From Spirochaetia bacterium (GTDB lineage: Bacteria; Spirochaetota; Leptospiria; Leptospirales; Leptonemataceae), in NCBI GenBank assembly GCA_021413825.1, contig JAIOPQ010000026.1:1-62328 (forward strand): 62,328 nt of DNA, given 5' to 3'. Positions 17,047 to 25,472 of the stretch are shown here, one piece after another. The notes beneath the pieces were generated by a model that was given only the letters and a program-made list of their open reading frames with translations, ran no database searches and was not told the origin of the DNA. A program made the position numbers and the translations under genes. The stretch's first letter is position 1. Every line of letters starts with the position of its first letter.

Positions 17047-18561
17047 TTGCACAGACACATAGAAATCATGGACACAACCCTGCGCGACGGGGAGCAGACC
17101 AATGGAGTTAGCTTTTCCGGTTTTGAGAAGCTCCACATTGCGCGCTTCCTGATTGAGCAGGTAAGAGTCGACAGAATTGAGATTGCAAGTGCCCGCGTGT
17201 CAAAGGGTGAGCAGGAAACGTCCCGCGAGATATTCAGCTGGGCCAGGGAAAAGGGCTATCTGGACAAGATTGAAGTTCTGGGCTTCACCGACCAGGGTGC
17301 GTCGGTCAATTGGATTGAGGAAGCCGGCGGCAAAACCCTGAATTTGCTTACAAAAGGCTCCCTCAGGCACTGTAAAGAGCAGCTTGGAAAGACCCTGGTG
17401 GAGCACCTGGCAGACATAGAAAAAACCATACAATACGCCGCAGACCGGGGTTTCAGGGTCAATGTGTACCTTGAGGACTGGTCCAATGGCTTTCTGCACT
17501 CGCCTGACTACGTCAGGGATATGATTTCTGGCCTGAAGCAACTTCCAATCCATCGTTTCCTGCTCCCGGATACCCTTGGAATCATGAGTCCAGGCGAGGT
17601 TAAGGCCGGTCTGGGGCACGTTTTTCAGCATTTTCCTGATCTGCCCGTGGATTTCCACGGTCATGACGATTACGATCTGGCTACGGCCAATTGCCTGGCA
17701 GCCGTTGAGGCCGGTGTTCTTGGGGTTCATTGCGCTGTGAACGGTCTGGGCGAGCGCGCCGGAAACTCACCCCTGGAAGCTGTCGTAACTGCCTTGAATG
17801 ACAAGCTGGGTGTGCGCACGAATGTAAATGAAAAGGCTCTAGTGGACGTATCGAGACTTGTCGAGACATTCAGCGGTAAGCGCATTGCAACTAACAGGCC
17901 CATTGTAGGCCAGGATGTGTATACTCAGACGTCGGGAATTCACGCTGATGGTGATAAGAAAAATAATCTGTACGCCAACCCAATCATGCCGGAACGTTTT
18001 GGGCGCGAACGCGTCTACGCATTGGGTAAACTTGCAGGCAAGGCCTCTATTTCAAATAATCTGAAAATGTTGGGACTTGAACTTTCGCCTGATAAAGAAC
18101 TACAATTGCTCGAGCGGATCAAACATCTGGGGGACCAGAAGCAAACAATCACACCGGACGATTTGCCTTTCCTTATGGAAGATCTGTTTGGTAACGGCGA
18201 CTCGCGAGCGCTAAAGATTCGCAGTGCTGAGATTCACTCGCGCATTGGCGGAAACCCAACTGCAAAAATCTCTGTTGAGCACAATGGAAAATTATTTGAA
18301 GCAACTGGAGAAGGCAACGGCGGATACGATTCGTTTATGAAAGCGCTTGAGCAAATCGCTTCAAAGATAGGATTTGAAATTCCCCAGCTCGTAGACTATG
18401 AGGTCCGCATTCCTCCGGGTGGACGGACGGATGCGCTTGTTGAAGCCATGATTCAGTGGGCGCAGCCAGGAAAAAAACCATTCAGAACAATAGGTGTGGA
18501 CTGTGACCAGGTAATGGCGGCTATCGTTGCCACTGAGAAGATGCTGAATCGAATTTTGTAG
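17047..18561 (+). CDS. cimA: (R)-citramalate synthase
   Basis: Member of the LeuA/CimA family that condenses an oxoacid with acetyl-CoA. Metal and substrate motifs are DTTLRDGEQT (residues 9-18) and HGHDDYDLA (His204, His206). The C-terminal regulatory domain is present (IRSAEIHSRIGGNPTAKISV and RIPPGGRTDALVEAMIQW). The whole sequence closely follows the Leptospira citramalate synthase as I remember it, including VDRIEIASARVSKGE, LEDWSNGF and the HADGDKKNNLYANPI block, so pyruvate rather than 2-oxoisovalerate is the expected substrate and the pathway is isoleucine synthesis independent of threonine deaminase. Start is TTG at 17047 preceded by AGGTAAGG. The gene stands alone between minus-strand neighbours. 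Confidence 0.93.
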   Translation: MHRHIEIMDTTLRDGEQTNGVSFSGFEKLHIARFLIEQVRVDRIEIASARVSKGEQETSREIFSWAREKGYLDKIEVLGFTDQGASVNWIEEAGGKTLNLLTKGSLRHCKEQLGKTLVEHLADIEKTIQYAADRGFRVNVYLEDWSNGFLHSPDYVRDMISGLKQLPIHRFLLPDTLGIMSPGEVKAGLGHVFQHFPDLPVDFHGHDDYDLATANCLAAVEAGVLGVHCAVNGLGERAGNSPLEAVVTALNDKLGVRTNVNEKALVDVSRLVETFSGKRIATNRPIVGQDVYTQTSGIHADGDKKNNLYANPIMPERFGRERVYALGKLAGKASISNNLKMLGLELSPDKELQLLERIKHLGDQKQTITPDDLPFLMEDLFGNGDSRALKIRSAEIHSRIGGNPTAKISVEHNGKLFEATGEGNGGYDSFMKALEQIASKIGFEIPQLVDYEVRIPPGGRTDALVEAMIQWAQPGKKPFRTIGVDCDQVMAAIVATEKMLNRIL

Positions 18562-18596
18562 GTCTTCGCGCTTGAACTGATATCGTCTAACGTCGC

Positions 18597-19451
18597 TCAC
18601 GGACATGCGTGCGATATCGTTGCACCAAATTTATCTCTGGCATAGCATTCCAGTGAACGAATTTCAGTGCTTGAAAGCAGTCGATTGTACATTACGATTT
18701 CGCCAACGTCGCCGTCAAAATCGTCGCTTCCGTTTCCAGCGCAGCTAGTTCCCATCCAGATCATAGGTGCGCGGTTGAATCCGCCGTTGAAAGCAACCTG
18801 GCCGTCCAGATTTCCATTGGCGTACAGACTTGTTTGTGGCGCTCCTTCGTCTGAGGCGATGATGACTGTGTGAGTGCCCGCCGCGAGCGCAGTTGCAGAA
18901 CTGACAATTCCCGAACTCCCCTGGGCATCCAGAGCAAAATTGTTAGCGGCATTCACATAGAGATCGATTGCATTTTGCGCGCCGCATCCCCCATTCCCAA
19001 ATTCAACTAAATGCCTGACTACACCAGCCGTGCCCGTTCGAAATACTACAAAGAATGTAAACGTATTGTTGCTGAGTCCCGTTGACCCGCTCGTGCGCCT
19101 GAGCCCAACCGTTCCACTCGCCGGAAAGCGAACAGCCGGTTGCCCGGAAAAGACATTTGTAACGTAGGTTGGCGGATTCGTCCAGGTCGGCAGGTCCAGC
19201 GCATTGGGGCCAATATCCGGCCACGTACTTACATTCGATCCGGAAAGGGTTACCTGGCTTGCGTCATACCGCACGTAAATTCCGGAAGTTACAGGCAGCG
19301 TGGGTATGATCGTCGGGCTTGCGAGAAAAAACAAGCTCGCTTCAGGTACGTTTGTAGAAACCCCTGAGAAAGGAATACATGCAAATGCAAAAAGCGATGC
19401 CGCTGAAATGCAAATCTGCTTCAAGGCGGATTTCAACTGATCTACCGGCAC
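18597..19451 (-). CDS. Lipoprotein with LamG/concanavalin-A-like domain
   Basis: The 284-residue product begins with a signal peptide whose lipobox is LFAFAC, giving a probable lipidated Cys near residue 25. After a linker, residues about 55-275 look like a LamG/concanavalin-type jelly roll. Typical strands are TFTFFVVFRTGTAGVVRHLV, THTVIIASDEGAPQTSLYAN, DGQVAFNGGFNRAPMIWMG and the closing GDVGEIVMYNRLLSSTEIRS, which is characteristic of LamG-like proteins. Such domains bind glycans or proteins, so a surface adhesin or wall-binding role is possible. The C-terminus contains single Cys residues that may form a disulfide. Its 3' end faces the 3' end of cimA with 35 bases between them. Confidence 0.75.
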   Translation of the reverse strand: MPVDQLKSALKQICISAASLFAFACIPFSGVSTNVPEASLFFLASPTIIPTLPVTSGIYVRYDASQVTLSGSNVSTWPDIGPNALDLPTWTNPPTYVTNVFSGQPAVRFPASGTVGLRRTSGSTGLSNNTFTFFVVFRTGTAGVVRHLVEFGNGGCGAQNAIDLYVNAANNFALDAQGSSGIVSSATALAAGTHTVIIASDEGAPQTSLYANGNLDGQVAFNGGFNRAPMIWMGTSCAGNGSDDFDGDVGEIVMYNRLLSSTEIRSLECYARDKFGATISHACP

Positions 19452-19536
19452 GATTCGTTCTTAAATGAAGTTGGTGCAACCGGGCAAGCGGAAAAATTGA
19501 GACCAACAAATCAACTAACGGCAACGTCGTAAGGTC

Positions 19537-19764
19537 GTGGGTGAGTTTGAATATTCGGCACCGATTGTAATTGTAACGTCAGGCCGCATTCGTGGAAATC
19601 ACGACCTGGTTCGCAAAAACTGGCCGGTAGATAGGCTGGGACCCGCTCCGCAATCTATGATTGCAGGCGGATATCACGGTTACGACGCTCTCGAAGGAAC
19701 CTTCCTGGGTGGTTTTATATTCTCCGGTCTCCACGCAGGCAGGCACGCCGCAAGACTGGTCTGA
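19537..19764 (+). pseudogene. Remnant of an FAD-binding dehydrogenase with internal deletion
   Basis: This short open frame joins two well-conserved parts of FAD-dependent dehydrogenases of the KSTD/flavocytochrome type. The first is PIVIVTSGRIRGNHDLVRKN followed by WPVDRLGPAP, which in intact enzymes reads TSGGIGGNHDLVR. The second, directly after it, is GGYHGYDALEGTFLGGFIFS followed by GLHAGRHAARL, normally the extreme C-terminus hundreds of residues later. The N-terminal FAD-binding Rossmann part and everything between the two blocks are missing. The second block keeps its conserved Gly-rich loop. I read it as a decayed gene, convergent by one base with the following minus-strand gene. A functional 75-residue protein is unlikely. 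Confidence 0.7.
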
Positions 19765-20928
19765 TTACTTATACGGAACACCCTTTGGTCCGCGAATGTA
19801 AATATCAACCTTGTAAACAATCATTCCAACGGCTTCTACGGAGTAAGAGGCCGTAAATTTCAGGCTTGGTGTATTTTTGCTGAATGAAGTTAGTCCGGCA
19901 GTTGCGTTTTCGCCTGCAGCCCATGGAACAATGAATTCCATGTCTGATACTACCCAACCATTTTTCAGGGAGACATCTTCCAACAATGTGTCTGATCCGG
20001 AACATCCAAACCACAGACCACCGTTATGCAGCGCAGACCCCATATTCTTACTCAGCCAATTGGTGCAAGTGAAGAAATGATCGTCTTCCACGCGGCCGTC
20101 TCCACCGCCGCCCGGTCCTCTCAAATCATCGCATGCACCACTGCGAATGTCATCCTGCCAGACGCAGAGCCTCCGCGTTTCCATTTCTGGCTCAAAAGTG
20201 AATTGAGCCGCAGGGCTGGACTTGCTCGCCGATGTGGTCACAACAATTGAGCCCGGCAGCGGAGCCGGAATCCCACCGAGTTGACCAACGCGAAATGAAA
20301 CACCCGTGTCTGACCATAGATCAATGGTCGCTGGAACCGCACGGCCATCGGTTAATTTTAACTGAATCGTACCTTTTGTGCTGCCGAATCTTTCTCCCCC
20401 GAGGATGATTGAATCTCCCGGACTGAATTTACTATCACTGATTCCGGAAATTTGTGGCAAAGTTGACGCCGCAGGTTCGGTCTTTGCTGGCTCCACGTCT
20501 GCAGGCAGGCGCTTGTTCTTCTTGAAATACTCAGCTATCTTTGAATACTTTTGTTTCTTTGCAGTGTTTGAGAGTGTTAACTGTTTGTTTAGACTGTTTT
20601 TGTTTTTTTCAAAGCGCTTTGAAGCTTCAAGCCGTCCGGCCTTTTCAATCTGTTCATCATCTGCTCGATTGCGTGCTCTTGCATTTTCAATTTCCTGCTT
20701 GGTATAGACTTTGCCATTCACGCAGATCTTTTGTTTTGCGGAAAGTTTCTGATACTTTTGCAGGGATTCTGAGGTTTCTGTTTTTGAGAATTGGTCTGCG
20801 TGCACAAGTTCTTTGTCCGTCTTGCTGCACTTCCCCTTGTCCCGTTCCTGGGAGGCCAGGCTCTGGATCTGAAAAACCGTAAGAAACACGGTCGCAGAGT
20901 AGATCATGGCTTTTGAAGACTTATTCAT
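19765..20928 (-). CDS. Secreted protein with IPT/TIG-like domain, unknown function
   Basis: The frame is open from 20985, but the ATG at 20928 is preceded by GAGG with good spacing and starts a signal peptide (MIYSATVFLTVFQIQSLAS), so I use it. The mature protein begins with a Lys/Glu/Gln-rich helical region of about 120 residues (KYQKLSAKQKICVNGKVYTK, FKKNKRLPADVEPAKT). An IPT/TIG-like fold follows (KFSPGDSIILGGERFGSTKG, then GSIVVTTSASKSSPAAQFTF). The last 130 residues carry several Cys (RRLCVWQDDIRSGACDD, FTCTNWLS, FGCSGSD) and a Gly-rich GGGGDGR loop, suggesting a disulfide-stabilised domain. I know no family for it. It is the downstream gene of a minus-strand pair with the PhnD-like lipoprotein. 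Confidence 0.7.
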   Translation of the reverse strand: MNKSSKAMIYSATVFLTVFQIQSLASQERDKGKCSKTDKELVHADQFSKTETSESLQKYQKLSAKQKICVNGKVYTKQEIENARARNRADDEQIEKAGRLEASKRFEKNKNSLNKQLTLSNTAKKQKYSKIAEYFKKNKRLPADVEPAKTEPAASTLPQISGISDSKFSPGDSIILGGERFGSTKGTIQLKLTDGRAVPATIDLWSDTGVSFRVGQLGGIPAPLPGSIVVTTSASKSSPAAQFTFEPEMETRRLCVWQDDIRSGACDDLRGPGGGGDGRVEDDHFFTCTNWLSKNMGSALHNGGLWFGCSGSDTLLEDVSLKNGWVVSDMEFIVPWAAGENATAGLTSFSKNTPSLKFTASYSVEAVGMIVYKVDIYIRGPKGVPYK

Positions 20929-21026
20929 GGTCGAACCTCGGGGTTGAATTGTGGCACTGATCTGCTTAGACTCTACATCCAGCAAAATGTTTCAAATTTT
21001 CAGGGAAAGGGGCGAGCACCGTAGAT

Positions 21027-22016
21027 TCACTCAATCCGCTGCAAAGCTTCCCTGATTTTTAGGGTGTAACCTTTTTCAATTAGATCTTCTTCTTCAAGGC
21101 CTGCGCCAGAAATGAGGGATGGCAGCTGCGCGTAATCTTCGTCAGATGCTTTGATAAATCCAATGGCGCCTAACGCGTCCATCAGCGTATCTTTGAATTC
21201 AGGATCTTCCGTAATGGCCGCAAGCAAGGCGCGCTGGATGGATTCTTTCAATGTTGGAGTCAGACGATCATCCAGAGCCAACGGTCCACTGGGTAGCTCA
21301 CCCGTATCCGCTATGATCTTAAGTGCAGTTGTTGCATCAGGCGTATCAATCAGTTCAGAACGAGCATCTCGGGCTTTGCCGGAGGCATCTGGATCGTCGT
21401 AATAAATTGCACCAGCATCGAAAGACTTATCATAGACTCCCTGGACTACATTTTTGTAGCTTGCCAGGAATTCAGTTTGGGCCGGCAGAATTTTATTCTG
21501 ACGAAAATAGTATCTGGGGAGCAGGAATCCGGTTGTTGAGTACCTGTCCTTGAAGGCTATGCGACGTCCCGTAAGATCGCTGGGTTGATTGATTCCAGAA
21601 TCTGTCCGCGCAATAATCTTCCCTCTGTAGACACTTTTGCCTGAACGAAATATCAAGCGCAGGTGCGGCCGGGCATGCGTCCATTTGCGCGCAACTACAT
21701 ATCCCAGCGTATTGAACAGAGCGCCGTGGGTCTTCCCGGCGCCGATTTCTTGAACCAGGGAGGGCACGTCAGTAGTCGTTGAAACATGGGCCGCAATTCC
21801 GTAGCGCTCCAATTGTTTCTGCGTGAGCTGTGCCAGCTTATCGCTTGCCCCTATTCCCTGGCCCGGTAGAATTTTAAGGACCAGAGGTTTGTTCGCAGTC
21901 CCAACCTGGGTTAGATCAGCGGGCTTGCATGCGACGACGGATATGAGCAGGAACGTGAATGGCAAAAGCAGAACGGGTGTAATCCGCCAAAAGTTATGCG
22001 CAAATGCGAAGAACAT
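21027..22016 (-). CDS. PhnD-like periplasmic substrate-binding lipoprotein
   Basis: Substrate-binding protein of the phosphate/phosphite/phosphonate (PhnD, PF12974-like) class. Recognisable parts are VLKILPGQGIGASDKLAQLT at the first strand, GKTHGALFNTLGYVVARKW, SGINQPSDLTGRRIAFKDRY followed by STTGFLLPRYYF, and VVQGVYDKSFDAGAIYYDDP. The frame extends to 22175. The ATG at 22016 gives a clean lipoprotein signal (LLLPFTFLLISVVAC), so I place the start there. No permease or ATPase gene is adjacent, so the protein may work with a distant transporter or as an orphan sensor; ligand unknown. Transcription is toward the TIG-like secreted protein gene, with about 98 bases between them. Confidence 0.78.
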   Translation of the reverse strand: MFFAFAHNFWRITPVLLLPFTFLLISVVACKPADLTQVGTANKPLVLKILPGQGIGASDKLAQLTQKQLERYGIAAHVSTTTDVPSLVQEIGAGKTHGALFNTLGYVVARKWTHARPHLRLIFRSGKSVYRGKIIARTDSGINQPSDLTGRRIAFKDRYSTTGFLLPRYYFRQNKILPAQTEFLASYKNVVQGVYDKSFDAGAIYYDDPDASGKARDARSELIDTPDATTALKIIADTGELPSGPLALDDRLTPTLKESIQRALLAAITEDPEFKDTLMDALGAIGFIKASDEDYAQLPSLISGAGLEEEDLIEKGYTLKIREALQRIE

Positions 22017-22222
22017 ACTGCTAGTATGATAGACCACTGAATAATCGGTCAAGTCAAAAGCCTGCCCGGACGGTATGACAATGTCCGGCCATGTATGCTT
22101 GAAGGCCTTTATGTTCGAGTGAAGAGTTTGCATTTTTGAATCCCGGCCGTTGGCATAACATCTTTTTTTGCGCATGACGAAAGCGGCGCCACGTGGGGAC
22201 TGAACCAGAAATGGAATCGAGC

Positions 22223-22834
22223 ATGCAGCCCTGCCTTCTGGCTATGGATCTGGAGAGTTGTTTAATCCCGGAGATCTGGATTCACATTGCTCAAAAAAGC
22301 GGCATAGACGATCTTAAAATTACAACGCGCCAGGTTGCGGACTACGATGAGCTGATGAAGCGCAGACTTGCAATACTGGATTCGCACAGCCTTCGCATGC
22401 CTGAGATTGTAGCCATGCTTCAAGATATGAAACCATACGATGGCGCGCGCGAGTTCGTTGATTGGGTCCGTGATCGCACTGAACTGGTTTTGCTTTCCGA
22501 TACATTCATTCAATTTGGAAAACCAATCATGAAGGCGCTGGGGAATCCAACCCTGTTCTGTCACCGGCTCAAGATTGAGTCGGATGGACGAATTTCCGGA
22601 TATGCCCTGCGAAGCCCGGATAGCAAGGCCGGAATGATTCGCGCCATACGCGGGAACGGATTTCGCGTAATGGCTGCTGGCGATTCGCACAATGATCTAT
22701 CAATGCTGAAGAATGCAGATCGCGCCTACTGGTTTCATGCTCCAGAGTCAATAGCAGCAGAATTTCCCCAATTCGAATCAATCAAAGATTACCAGGGGCT
22801 AAAAGACGTTCTGACCACGTTCCTGGAATCTTAA
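22223..22834 (+). CDS. thrH: ThrH-type HAD phosphatase (phosphoserine phosphatase/phosphoserine:homoserine phosphotransferase)
   Basis: HAD-superfamily enzyme of about 203 residues that follows Pseudomonas ThrH closely. The nucleophile region is MDLESCLIPEIWI (ThrH has DLEGVLVPEIWI), motif II is VLLSDTFIQFGKPIMKALGN, and motif III/IV is RVMAAGDSHNDLSMLKNADR followed by FHAPESIAAEFPQF. ThrH dephosphorylates phosphoserine and can pass the phosphate to homoserine, linking serine and threonine synthesis. The frame opens with GTG at 22193 and also contains ATG 22211; ATG 22223 fits the usual family start a few residues before the nucleophile and has GGA upstream. It is divergent from the PhnD-like gene and convergent with the cobA-type gene. 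Confidence 0.85.
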   Translation: MQPCLLAMDLESCLIPEIWIHIAQKSGIDDLKITTRQVADYDELMKRRLAILDSHSLRMPEIVAMLQDMKPYDGAREFVDWVRDRTELVLLSDTFIQFGKPIMKALGNPTLFCHRLKIESDGRISGYALRSPDSKAGMIRAIRGNGFRVMAAGDSHNDLSMLKNADRAYWFHAPESIAAEFPQFESIKDYQGLKDVLTTFLES

Positions 22835-22873
22835 AACCCCTCGCGAAGGTCTGCCCTGGTCTAAGCAAATTTT

Positions 22874-23662
22874 CTAGCTACGGATCCACGGGCCTGTCGG
22901 GCTTACAAGTCCAAGTACATCGCCAATTATAAGCAGCGCTGGAAATTGAATCGCCGCATCTGTCGCTGCACGTTCAGCATCTTGCAAGTTGGTAAGTAGA
23001 ACTGCCTGACCTGGAAGACTGCAATTTGATACGAGTGCCACGGGTGTTGAGGCTGATTTGCCGCCATCGGTTAATGATTTGCAGATTCTGCCCAGATGAT
23101 GCTGGCCCATATAAAAGACGAGCGTGAGTTCTGCATGCGCCAGATAATCCCAGTCGTGTTCTGGGAATCCTCCATGGCTTCCAGGCTCGTCCTTGCTGTA
23201 GCCTGATAAAAGCATAAGGGACTTCCCAAGCAGGCGATGCGTCAGCGGGACCTGCAATATTGCAGAGGCAGCCGTGGCGGCTGTAATTCCCGGGATCACT
23301 TCCAGGCGAATGTTTCGCTCACGTAGGAACTCCACCTCTTCTCCGCCGCGCCCAAATATAAACGGATCTCCTCCCTTTAGCCTAACAACGGTTTTGTGCT
23401 TTGAGGCGCTAGCGTAGAGCATCTCGTTGATCTCTGATTGCGGAAAGCTGTGTTTGCCTTTGCGTTTGCCGACGAATACTTTTTCACAGTCAGGTCTTGC
23501 CAGATCAAGAATTTCGGGACCAATCAAGCTATCGTATAAGATTACATCTGCTTGCTGAATGATCTTTGCGGCCTTGAGAGTGAGAAGTTCCGGATCACCA
23601 GGACCGGCACCAACAAGATAGACAGTCGCGGTTGATTTACCTGAATCCGCGTCCGCAATCAT
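22874..23662 (-). CDS. cobA: Uroporphyrinogen-III C-methyltransferase
   Basis: SAM-dependent enzyme (SUMT) that methylates uroporphyrinogen III at C2 and C7 to precorrin-2, the branch point to siroheme and cobalamin. The 262-residue length is normal for the single-domain form. Motifs: YLVGAGPGDPELLTLKA at the start, VVRLKGGDPFIFGRGGEEVE, VIPGITAATAASAILQVPLT and HRLLGKSLMLLSGYSKDEPG, then LVFYMGQHHLGRICKSL. No CysG-type dehydrogenase or ferrochelatase domain is fused. The start overlaps the upstream unknown gene by 4 bases and that one overlaps the deacetylase-like gene by 4, so all three form one coupled operon without other tetrapyrrole genes. Confidence 0.92.
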   Translation of the reverse strand: MIADADSGKSTATVYLVGAGPGDPELLTLKAAKIIQQADVILYDSLIGPEILDLARPDCEKVFVGKRKGKHSFPQSEINEMLYASASKHKTVVRLKGGDPFIFGRGGEEVEFLRERNIRLEVIPGITAATAASAILQVPLTHRLLGKSLMLLSGYSKDEPGSHGGFPEHDWDYLAHAELTLVFYMGQHHLGRICKSLTDGGKSASTPVALVSNCSLPGQAVLLTNLQDAERAATDAAIQFPALLIIGDVLGLVSPTGPWIRS

Positions 23663-24495
23663 TTCGATTGAGCCATTGAATAGGAAGCCCGCTTCAGCTC
23701 GCGAACTACGCGCGTAAAATATTCAGGTGTCCAGATCATCTCTTCGAGTTCCGGATCCAGAATGGAAATCATTTCCCCAGGACTCCACGTGAGAGTTTCG
23801 CCTTCGCCGCTCTTCACTCGATTTTCACCCAGAGCGCGGGAAATTTCCCTGGCGCCGAATCGCCTTAGATCGCGAATGAGTGCACGGAAATGCGCTTCGC
23901 GGACTGGATCGTAGAATTGGAATTCCCTGTGAAACAACAGGGCATCGTGAAAATATTCCGGAATGTTAAAAGCACCGCGCGCTCCAACGCCAAGCGCCAG
24001 GTTTGTTACAAAATCTGTAATCTGTGTAAATATGCCAAGGCCCGGAAGTTCCTGGCCTGGAAACAGTTTCTCTTTCTTAAACGATTTCACGCGTGGATGT
24101 CGCGTCATGAGCCAGTCGATATAGAGAAGCTTGCGCTGCGGCGCACCGGGGTGCAGGCGAAATCTAAACGATGAAAGTTTTAGGCGAATGTGAATTAGGA
24201 TTTCGTTCTTCTCTTTTACGAAAATCCTTTGATCTTGATCTGAGAGATACTGAAGTTCAATTTCAGTCTTGCTATATCCTTTCTCTTTGAGCGCGGTGAA
24301 AATTCCTGACCACTGTAATAACTCATGAATTTCTGCTTCTGAGTACTTTGCAAAGATTCTGGGAACGGAGTTGTCGGTAACGAGCGGTCCGCCGTGCAGT
24401 TCTTCGGTAAGTTCCGCTTCATCGAGACCGGAAAGTTCAATTCGCTTATCCTGGCTTCTGAATTTGTCTGACCAACTGAATAAACCCATATTCAA
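23659..24495 (-). CDS. Conserved-type hypothetical protein between HDAC-like and SUMT genes
   Basis: I do not recognise this 278-residue protein. It has no signal peptide and no membrane helix, so it is probably cytoplasmic. It is rich in charged and aromatic residues and mostly helical in appearance: FAKYSEAEIHELLQWSGIFT, ALKEKGYSKTEIELQYLSD, IHIRLKLSSFRFRLHPGAPQ, then LLYIDWLMTRHPRVKSFKKE and FFHREFQFYDP-like segments near the end. LLYIDWLMTRHP followed by LFPGQELPGLGIF is a motif-like block that could serve for homology searches. Both ends overlap neighbours by 4 bases (ATGA type), which implies coupled translation with the deacetylase-like enzyme and the uroporphyrinogen methyltransferase. 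The functional link is unknown. Confidence 0.75.
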   Translation of the reverse strand: MNMGLFSWSDKFRSQDKRIELSGLDEAELTEELHGGPLVTDNSVPRIFAKYSEAEIHELLQWSGIFTALKEKGYSKTEIELQYLSDQDQRIFVKEKNEILIHIRLKLSSFRFRLHPGAPQRKLLYIDWLMTRHPRVKSFKKEKLFPGQELPGLGIFTQITDFVTNLALGVGARGAFNIPEYFHDALLFHREFQFYDPVREAHFRALIRDLRRFGAREISRALGENRVKSGEGETLTWSPGEMISILDPELEEMIWTPEYFTRVVRELKRASYSMAQSK

Positions 24496-25403
24496 CGAAT
24501 CCCTGCAAGAACCTCGCAGGTCTGATAATGCAGGTCGATTGTATCCATTGTGTTTTCTGCGTAACCGCCAGCTAACAGGGTAACGAGCGGAACACCGGGC
24601 ATGAAATCGCGCACCATACGGTCACGCTCTGCCATCCCTTTCTTTGTAATGCTCAGTCCGCCCAGACGATCGTGTTCGTACGGGTCAACGCCCGCCAGAT
24701 AGAATACTATATCAGGAACAAAGCGCTGTTTGATGCTGTGCAACGATTGTGAAAGATGCGCCAGATACTGTTCGTCTCGGCACCCGGTTTCAATTCCAAC
24801 GTCCAGGTCGCTTTCTTCCTTCACAGGGTAGTTGTTCTGTTCATGCATCGAAAATGTGAACACCGAATCATCTTTTGTAAAGATCTTGGCCGTGCCGTTC
24901 CCCTGATGAACATCCAGATCAACAACAATTGCCGTGCGGATTTTTCGCTCTTTTTGCAGCACCCGAATTGCAATTGCAACATCATTCAAGTAACAGAAGC
25001 CTTCTGCATGGTCATGATACGAATGATGGAATCCTCCGCTAAGATTCATAGCGCGGCCGTGTTCAAGCCCCAGGCGAGCGGCCAGGAGCGTTCCACCGCA
25101 TGCCAGGTAGAATGCGTCCACAATGTCGCGATTTAGAGGAAGTTCGCTGCGATTTAGTCGCGGAGACATGGTCAGCGTGTTGAGGTCTTGCAAGTACGGC
25201 TTAATATGAACCAGGCCTGCTAGCCCTGGCTCCAGGGGTTCCGGTTCATGGAAGCGATGCTTCTTGAATTTTGGGTTATCCACCAGGCGAGCATAGAGGA
25301 AGCCAAATTTGACCGACGGGAATACGTGCGGACCAAGGTCCATATCGTAACCGGAGGAATAGACGAAAACAGGACTCGGTTCAGAGGAAGAGTTTTTTTG
25401 CAT
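24492..25403 (-). CDS. Histone deacetylase/AcuC-family deacetylase
   Basis: Zinc-dependent deacetylase-fold enzyme of 303 residues. Catalytic elements are visible in order: NLSGGFHHSYHDHAEGFCYL (tandem His), VVDLDVHQGNGTAKIF (zinc-binding Asp and His), YLAGVDPYEHDRLGGLSIT (second zinc Asp), and the closing LLAGGYAENTM with the conserved Tyr. Bacterial members deacetylate acetyl-lysine proteins such as acetyl-CoA synthetase, acetylpolyamines or other small amides, and the specificity is not evident here. It is the first gene of a coupled three-gene operon. It is divergent from the App1-like gene, with about 70 bases between starts that must hold both promoters. Confidence 0.88.
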   Translation of the reverse strand: MQKNSSSEPSPVFVYSSGYDMDLGPHVFPSVKFGFLYARLVDNPKFKKHRFHEPEPLEPGLAGLVHIKPYLQDLNTLTMSPRLNRSELPLNRDIVDAFYLACGGTLLAARLGLEHGRAMNLSGGFHHSYHDHAEGFCYLNDVAIAIRVLQKERKIRTAIVVDLDVHQGNGTAKIFTKDDSVFTFSMHEQNNYPVKEESDLDVGIETGCRDEQYLAHLSQSLHSIKQRFVPDIVFYLAGVDPYEHDRLGGLSITKKGMAERDRMVRDFMPGVPLVTLLAGGYAENTMDTIDLHYQTCEVLAGIR

Positions 25404-25472
25404 GACAGCCAGACGTACGCTAAGTCAAAGTGAAGCGACCCGCGAATCTGTAAAATTCAAAACACTACCAAA

